In this document: piece by piece, positions 60,634 through 64,000 of the stretch
Layout of the letters: the number at the start of each line of letters is the position of its first letter
Numbering within the stretch: the stretch's first letter is position 1
Assembly: GCA_000380225.1 (NCBI GenBank)
Contig: KB904822.1
Span: 1 to 64,000 of the forward strand
Direction: 5' to 3'
DNA: 64,000 nt
DNA from: a filamentous cyanobacterium ESFC-1
Lineage (GTDB): Bacteria > Cyanobacteriota > Cyanobacteriia > Cyanobacteriales > Spirulinaceae
Notes under the pieces: model-generated
Databases searched by the model: none
Seen by the model: the letters and a program-made list of their open reading frames with translations, nothing else
Told to the model about the DNA's origin: nothing
Program-made: the position numbers and the translations under genes

Positions 60634-63600
60634 ATGTCTACTGCTCGTCATCACGCTGAATGGTTATCCCTGGTTGAAGCTTCCGGGCCTTTCTTAAGTT
60701 TACAGGTATTGCTCGATGCTTTTCCCCAAGGGCTAGATGCCCATGATTCCGAAAAGTTTCGCTTATTAAAACAAGCCTATGAAGAATGGCTGGATAATCA
60801 GCAAGGGTTACAGCCCGATAGCAGAATTCATCGCGTCTGGATTGATTGGGTATTGCAGGAAATCTTAGAATTTCCCGATGAGGTGTTGTGGAGAGATGAA
60901 GGCATTCCCACCAAGCTAACCCTAAAGGCGGCTGAGTATGGAGAGATATTGCGCCCCGATTGGGTAGTAGCGCGTCGCCCTGATACCAGCCCTGAAGGGC
61001 TTACTACAAGCGAAGCGAGGTTGTTGGTACAATTGGTTCCGGCGAATCAGGCATTAGAAAAACCATTGCAGGGATCGCGGTGGAAAGCATCCCCGGCAAC
61101 GCGAATGATGGAGTTATTGCATGGATGCAATGTGCGCTTGGGATTGCTGACCAATGGGGAACAGTGGATGTTAGTCAATGCCCCCAGAGGTGAAACCACG
61201 GGGTATATTTCTTGGTATAGCAACCTCTGGATAGAAGAAAAGCTGACGTTGCGGGCATTTCACAGTTTGTTAGGAGTGCGGCGTTTCTTTGCAGTAGAAG
61301 CAGACGAAACCCCAGAAGCCTTGTTAGCCCGCAGCAAAGATGCCCAACAAGAAGTTACAGACCGTTTGGGGTTTCAGGTACGAACGGCGGTGGAAGTGTT
61401 GGTACAATCGTTAGATAAAATCGACCAAGACCGCGATCGCGCCCTTCTTGTTAATATAAGCGATCGCGAACTCTACGAAGCCGCCTTATTTGTCATGATG
61501 CGCTTAGTCTTTCTCCTAGCCGCCGAAGAAAAAGGCTTACTTTTGCTAGGAGATGACCTCTACGACCAAAACTATGCCGTATCCACCCTCAGAGAACAAC
61601 TGCGAGAAACCGCCGACAGTTACGGAGAAGAAATCCTCGAACGGCGCTATGATGCCTGGTGTCGCCTCCTAGCCATCTTTCGGGCAGTTTATGGCGGTAT
61701 CAACCACGATTTATTGCGCTTACCCGCTTATGGCGGCGATTTATTCAACCCGGACAAATACCCCTTTCTCGAAGGACGCACCCAAGGCAGTTGGCGCAAA
61801 GTCGCAGCGCAACCCATTCCCATCAACAATCGCACCGTTTTACACCTCCTCGAAGCCTTGCAACTGCTTCAAATCAGCGTTCCTGGTGGGGGTAGCGAAG
61901 CCCGTCGCCTTTCTTTTCGGGCGTTGGACATCGAACAAATCGGTCATGTTTACGAAGGCTTACTCGACCATACCGCAGTTCGGGCTTCCACAGCAGTTAT
62001 CGGATTAATTGGCACAAAAAACAAAGAACCAGAAGTGCCGTTGACGGAATTAGAAAAAGCTTTAGCCCAGGGGGTTGAAGTGGCAGTAGATTATCTCAAA
62101 ACCCAAACGGGACGGTCAAAGTCAGCTTTACGAAAGGGCATCAACGTTCGTGTTCGTAGTGAGGGCTTTAGCCCTACTCAAGCAAGCCCTGAAGGGCTGA
62201 CTACAAACAAGGTTCGTAGTGAGGGCTTTAGCCCTGACCAAGAAAGCCCTGAAGGGCTGACTACGAACGTTCGTAGTGAGTCGCAACGGGATATTCGCGC
62301 AGAACAGCGTTTACGCATTGCTTGTGGCAATGATGAAGCCTTATGTCAACGGGTGCTTCCCTTTGCGGATTTGATTCGGGAAGATACCTTTGGTTATCCT
62401 TTGGTTATTCCTGAAGGCAGCGTTTATGTGACTGCGGGAACAGACAGACGAGAATCGGGAACCCATTACACTCCCAAAAGTTTAACTGAAGAAATCGTGC
62501 GTCATACCCTCGAACCCCTGGTTTATGAAGGAGTGAAAGCAGGAAAGCCCAGAGAACAATGGCAGTTGAAATCGGCTTCGGCATTATTACAGCTTAAAGT
62601 GTGCGATATGGCCATGGGGTCTGGGGCGTTTTTGGTGCAGGTGTGTCGTTATCTGGGGGAACGCTTGGTAGAAGCGTGGGAAAATGCAGAATTTGGTCGT
62701 GAGGGACAAGCAAGCCCTGAAGGGTTGAGTACAAACCCGGTTCGTAGTGAGGGCTTTAGCCCTGACCAAGAAAGCCCTAAAGGGCTTACTACGAACGGGC
62801 TTACTACGAATGGGAAGAAGTGGGTAGTGGTGACTCCAGAAGGAGAGTTGTCTCAGTCGCGGCCAGAAGAATGTTTGATTCCAGAAGATGCTACAGAACG
62901 GTTGATTGTGGCCAAGCGAATTGTGGCCGAACGCTGTGTTTATGGGGTGGATAAGAACCCCTTGGCGGTGGAAATGGCCAAGTTGTCTTTGTGGCTGGAA
63001 ACATTACAAAAGGATAAACCGTTTACTTTTGTGGATCATGCCCTCAAATGTGGGGATTCTTTAGTGGGAATTGGCTTAGAACAGTTATATTTCTGGAATT
63101 TGGATACTTCGGACAAAAGCCAGCAGTTGGATGTGGGGATTCATTTACTGCGTCAGGAAGTGGATGAGGCGATTAAGTTGCGCTTGCAAATTGAAGCCAA
63201 AACGGTGATAACGCCCCAAGACCAGCAGGAAAAGGCGTATTTGCTGGCTCAAGCGAATGCCAGAATCAAAGAACTCAAGGATCGCTGCGATTTGTTGGTG
63301 GGGAGTTATTTGACGGATTTAAATAAAACCGAACAAGAAGCCCTGCGACAACGGTTGCTGTGGGTGGCGAAAAGTCGGGGGGATGTGTCGGAGTCAGACC
63401 GGGAATTGTTGCCGGATTTGGCGGGGTTACGCCCGTTTCATTGGGAGTTGGAGTTTCCTGAAGTGTTTGGGGAGGGAAGCCCTAAAGGGCTAACTACAAA
63501 CAAGGCTCGTAGTGAGGGCTTTAGCCCTGCTCAAGCAAGCCCTAAAGGGCTTACTACGAACCTGATGAAGGGGGGATTTGATGCAATTGTGGGGAATCCG

Positions 63601-64000
63601 CCGTTTATGGGAGGTCAGAAAATTACAGGGGCGTTGGGGACTCCTTATCGGGAATATATTGTGGAATGGTTGGGAAAGGGACAGCGAGGAAGTGCGGATT
63701 TATGCGCTTATTTCTTTTTGCAAGGTCAACAGTTAATCGGAGATGGCGGCACATTCGGCTTAGTGGCAACAAATACCATCGCTCAAGGAGATACGCGAGA
63801 AGTGGGGTTAGACCAAATGGTAGCGAACGGGGGAACGATTTATCAAGCTGTACCGAGTCGGAAATGGGAAGGAAGTGCGGCGTTGGAAGTGGCTTATGTT
63901 TGGCTGTGTCAAGGGAAATGGCAAGGGAAATTTGTTTTAGATGAGAAGGTTGTCAAGGGAATTACACCTTATTTAACTAAACCTGGGCAAGCGGTAGGAA
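60634..64000 (+). CDS. drmMI: DISARM-type N6-adenine methylase DrmMI (runs off the window)
   Basis: The frame from ATG 60634 stays open to the end (1122 codons seen). The N-terminal helical part has WVLQEILEFPDEVLWRDE and LVFLLAAEEKGLLLLGDDLY. The methylase part has THYTPKSLTEEIVRHTLEP, motif I CDMAMGSGAFLVQVCRYLGE (about residues 656-675, Met-Ala-Met in place of Pro-Ala-Cys), YGVDKNPLAVEMAKLSLWLE and motif IV AIVGNPPFMGGQ (NPPF at 988-991). It should mark the host DNA for the DISARM system, 149 bp after drmD. The chain is lengthened by palindromic-repeat peptides at four places (about residues 118-127, 505-550, 688-728 and 948-977). Confidence 0.85.
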   Translation, partial: MSTARHHAEWLSLVEASGPFLSLQVLLDAFPQGLDAHDSEKFRLLKQAYEEWLDNQQGLQPDSRIHRVWIDWVLQEILEFPDEVLWRDEGIPTKLTLKAAEYGEILRPDWVVARRPDTSPEGLTTSEARLLVQLVPANQALEKPLQGSRWKASPATRMMELLHGCNVRLGLLTNGEQWMLVNAPRGETTGYISWYSNLWIEEKLTLRAFHSLLGVRRFFAVEADETPEALLARSKDAQQEVTDRLGFQVRTAVEVLVQSLDKIDQDRDRALLVNISDRELYEAALFVMMRLVFLLAAEEKGLLLLGDDLYDQNYAVSTLREQLRETADSYGEEILERRYDAWCRLLAIFRAVYGGINHDLLRLPAYGGDLFNPDKYPFLEGRTQGSWRKVAAQPIPINNRTVLHLLEALQLLQISVPGGGSEARRLSFRALDIEQIGHVYEGLLDHTAVRASTAVIGLIGTKNKEPEVPLTELEKALAQGVEVAVDYLKTQTGRSKSALRKGINVRVRSEGFSPTQASPEGLTTNKVRSEGFSPDQESPEGLTTNVRSESQRDIRAEQRLRIACGNDEALCQRVLPFADLIREDTFGYPLVIPEGSVYVTAGTDRRESGTHYTPKSLTEEIVRHTLEPLVYEGVKAGKPREQWQLKSASALLQLKVCDMAMGSGAFLVQVCRYLGERLVEAWENAEFGREGQASPEGLSTNPVRSEGFSPDQESPKGLTTNGLTTNGKKWVVVTPEGELSQSRPEECLIPEDATERLIVAKRIVAERCVYGVDKNPLAVEMAKLSLWLETLQKDKPFTFVDHALKCGDSLVGIGLEQLYFWNLDTSDKSQQLDVGIHLLRQEVDEAIKLRLQIEAKTVITPQDQQEKAYLLAQANARIKELKDRCDLLVGSYLTDLNKTEQEALRQRLLWVAKSRGDVSESDRELLPDLAGLRPFHWELEFPEVFGEGSPKGLTTNKARSEGFSPAQASPKGLTTNLMKGGFDAIVGNPPFMGGQKITGALGTPYREYIVEWLGKGQRGSADLCAYFFLQGQQLIGDGGTFGLVATNTIAQGDTREVGLDQMVANGGTIYQAVPSRKWEGSAALEVAYVWLCQGKWQGKFVLDEKVVKGITPYLTKPGQAVG
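62146..62281 (+). repeat. In-frame palindromic repeats in drmMI, block 1
   Basis: Two and a half copies of the intergenic repeat family encode VRSEGFSPTQASPEGLTTNK, VRSEGFSPDQESPEGLTTN and VRSE. They lie before the methylase core, in a region that could be a linker. Confidence 0.93.
62697..62815 (+). repeat. In-frame palindromic repeats in drmMI, block 2
   Basis: One partial and one full copy, plus a short extra copy of GGGCTTACTACGAA, encode GQASPEGLSTN, VRSEGFSPDQESPKGLTTN and GLTTN. They lie between methylase motif I and the following VDKNPLA motif, that is inside the catalytic domain. Confidence 0.93.
63476..63562 (+). repeat. In-frame palindromic repeats in drmMI, block 3
   Basis: A partial and a full copy encode SPKGLTTNK and ARSEGFSPAQASPKGLTTN, ten residues before the NPPF motif. 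The reading phase is the same as in the other blocks. Confidence 0.93.

Overview
The window looks like accessory DNA of a filamentous or colonial cyanobacterium, probably a mobilizable plasmid or a plasmid-derived island. The palindromic octamer GCGATCGC (HIP1, typical of cyanobacteria) occurs throughout, inside and outside genes. Uma2-type nucleases, a GATC-flanked small dispersed repeat and a CRISPR type III locus of cyanobacterial style fit this. No rRNA, tRNA or core housekeeping operon was seen.

Region 1 (1-17,090) is a complete type III-B CRISPR-Cas locus. Three arrays (1-1247, 4197-5262, 15856-16935) have closely related 36-bp repeats and the same roughly 190-bp leader. An adaptation module (csx18-like, cas1, cas2) lies between arrays 1 and 2. 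A seven-gene minus-strand effector operon (CorA-like membrane protein, Csm6-like CARF-HEPN protein, Cas10 with GGDD and no HD domain, Cmr3, Cmr4, Cmr5-like, and a double-RAMP Cmr6/Cmr1-like protein) lies between arrays 2 and 3. No Cas6 is present. The Cmr4 residue expected to cut target RNA appears to be Asn rather than Asp, so the system may act mainly by cyclic-nucleotide signalling.

Region 2 (17,185-23,330) is a plasmid backbone: relaxase and MobC-like protein, three 124-bp tandem units carrying an 11-bp inverted repeat, and an operon with a ParM/StbA-like actin, a ParA-like P-loop protein and a membrane protein. Region 3 (23,440-27,733) is a compact restriction operon: a nuclease-methylase fusion, a specificity subunit and a HEPN protein.

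Region 4 (27,749-44,800) is a mosaic. It holds a decayed gene with a DFDGD motif (RNA-polymerase-like) plus a cut-off RNase HI motif, two truncated copies of one ISAs1-family element in opposite orientation, Uma2 proteins, an amine oxidase, and a minus-strand replication/recombination group (Prim-Pol primase, GIY-YIG protein, HAD-like protein, Gp157-like pseudogene, Rad52-like protein). Two copies of the same inverted repeat seen in region 2 sit just before start codons here. An Rhs toxin-tip cassette bounded by 26-bp direct repeats and a GH10 xylanase-like gene follow.

Region 5 (44,830-51,402) looks like a polymorphic-toxin locus: a truncated PA14-domain protein followed by two orphan tips sharing its pre-tip domain, each with a small downstream gene that may give immunity. 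Region 6 (52,016-64,000) holds a tyrosine recombinase, a NERD-helicase, two small envelope proteins, and the first two genes of a class 1 DISARM-like defence system (drmD, drmMI). The methylase contains palindromic repeats inserted several times in one reading phase. The last gene runs off the window.
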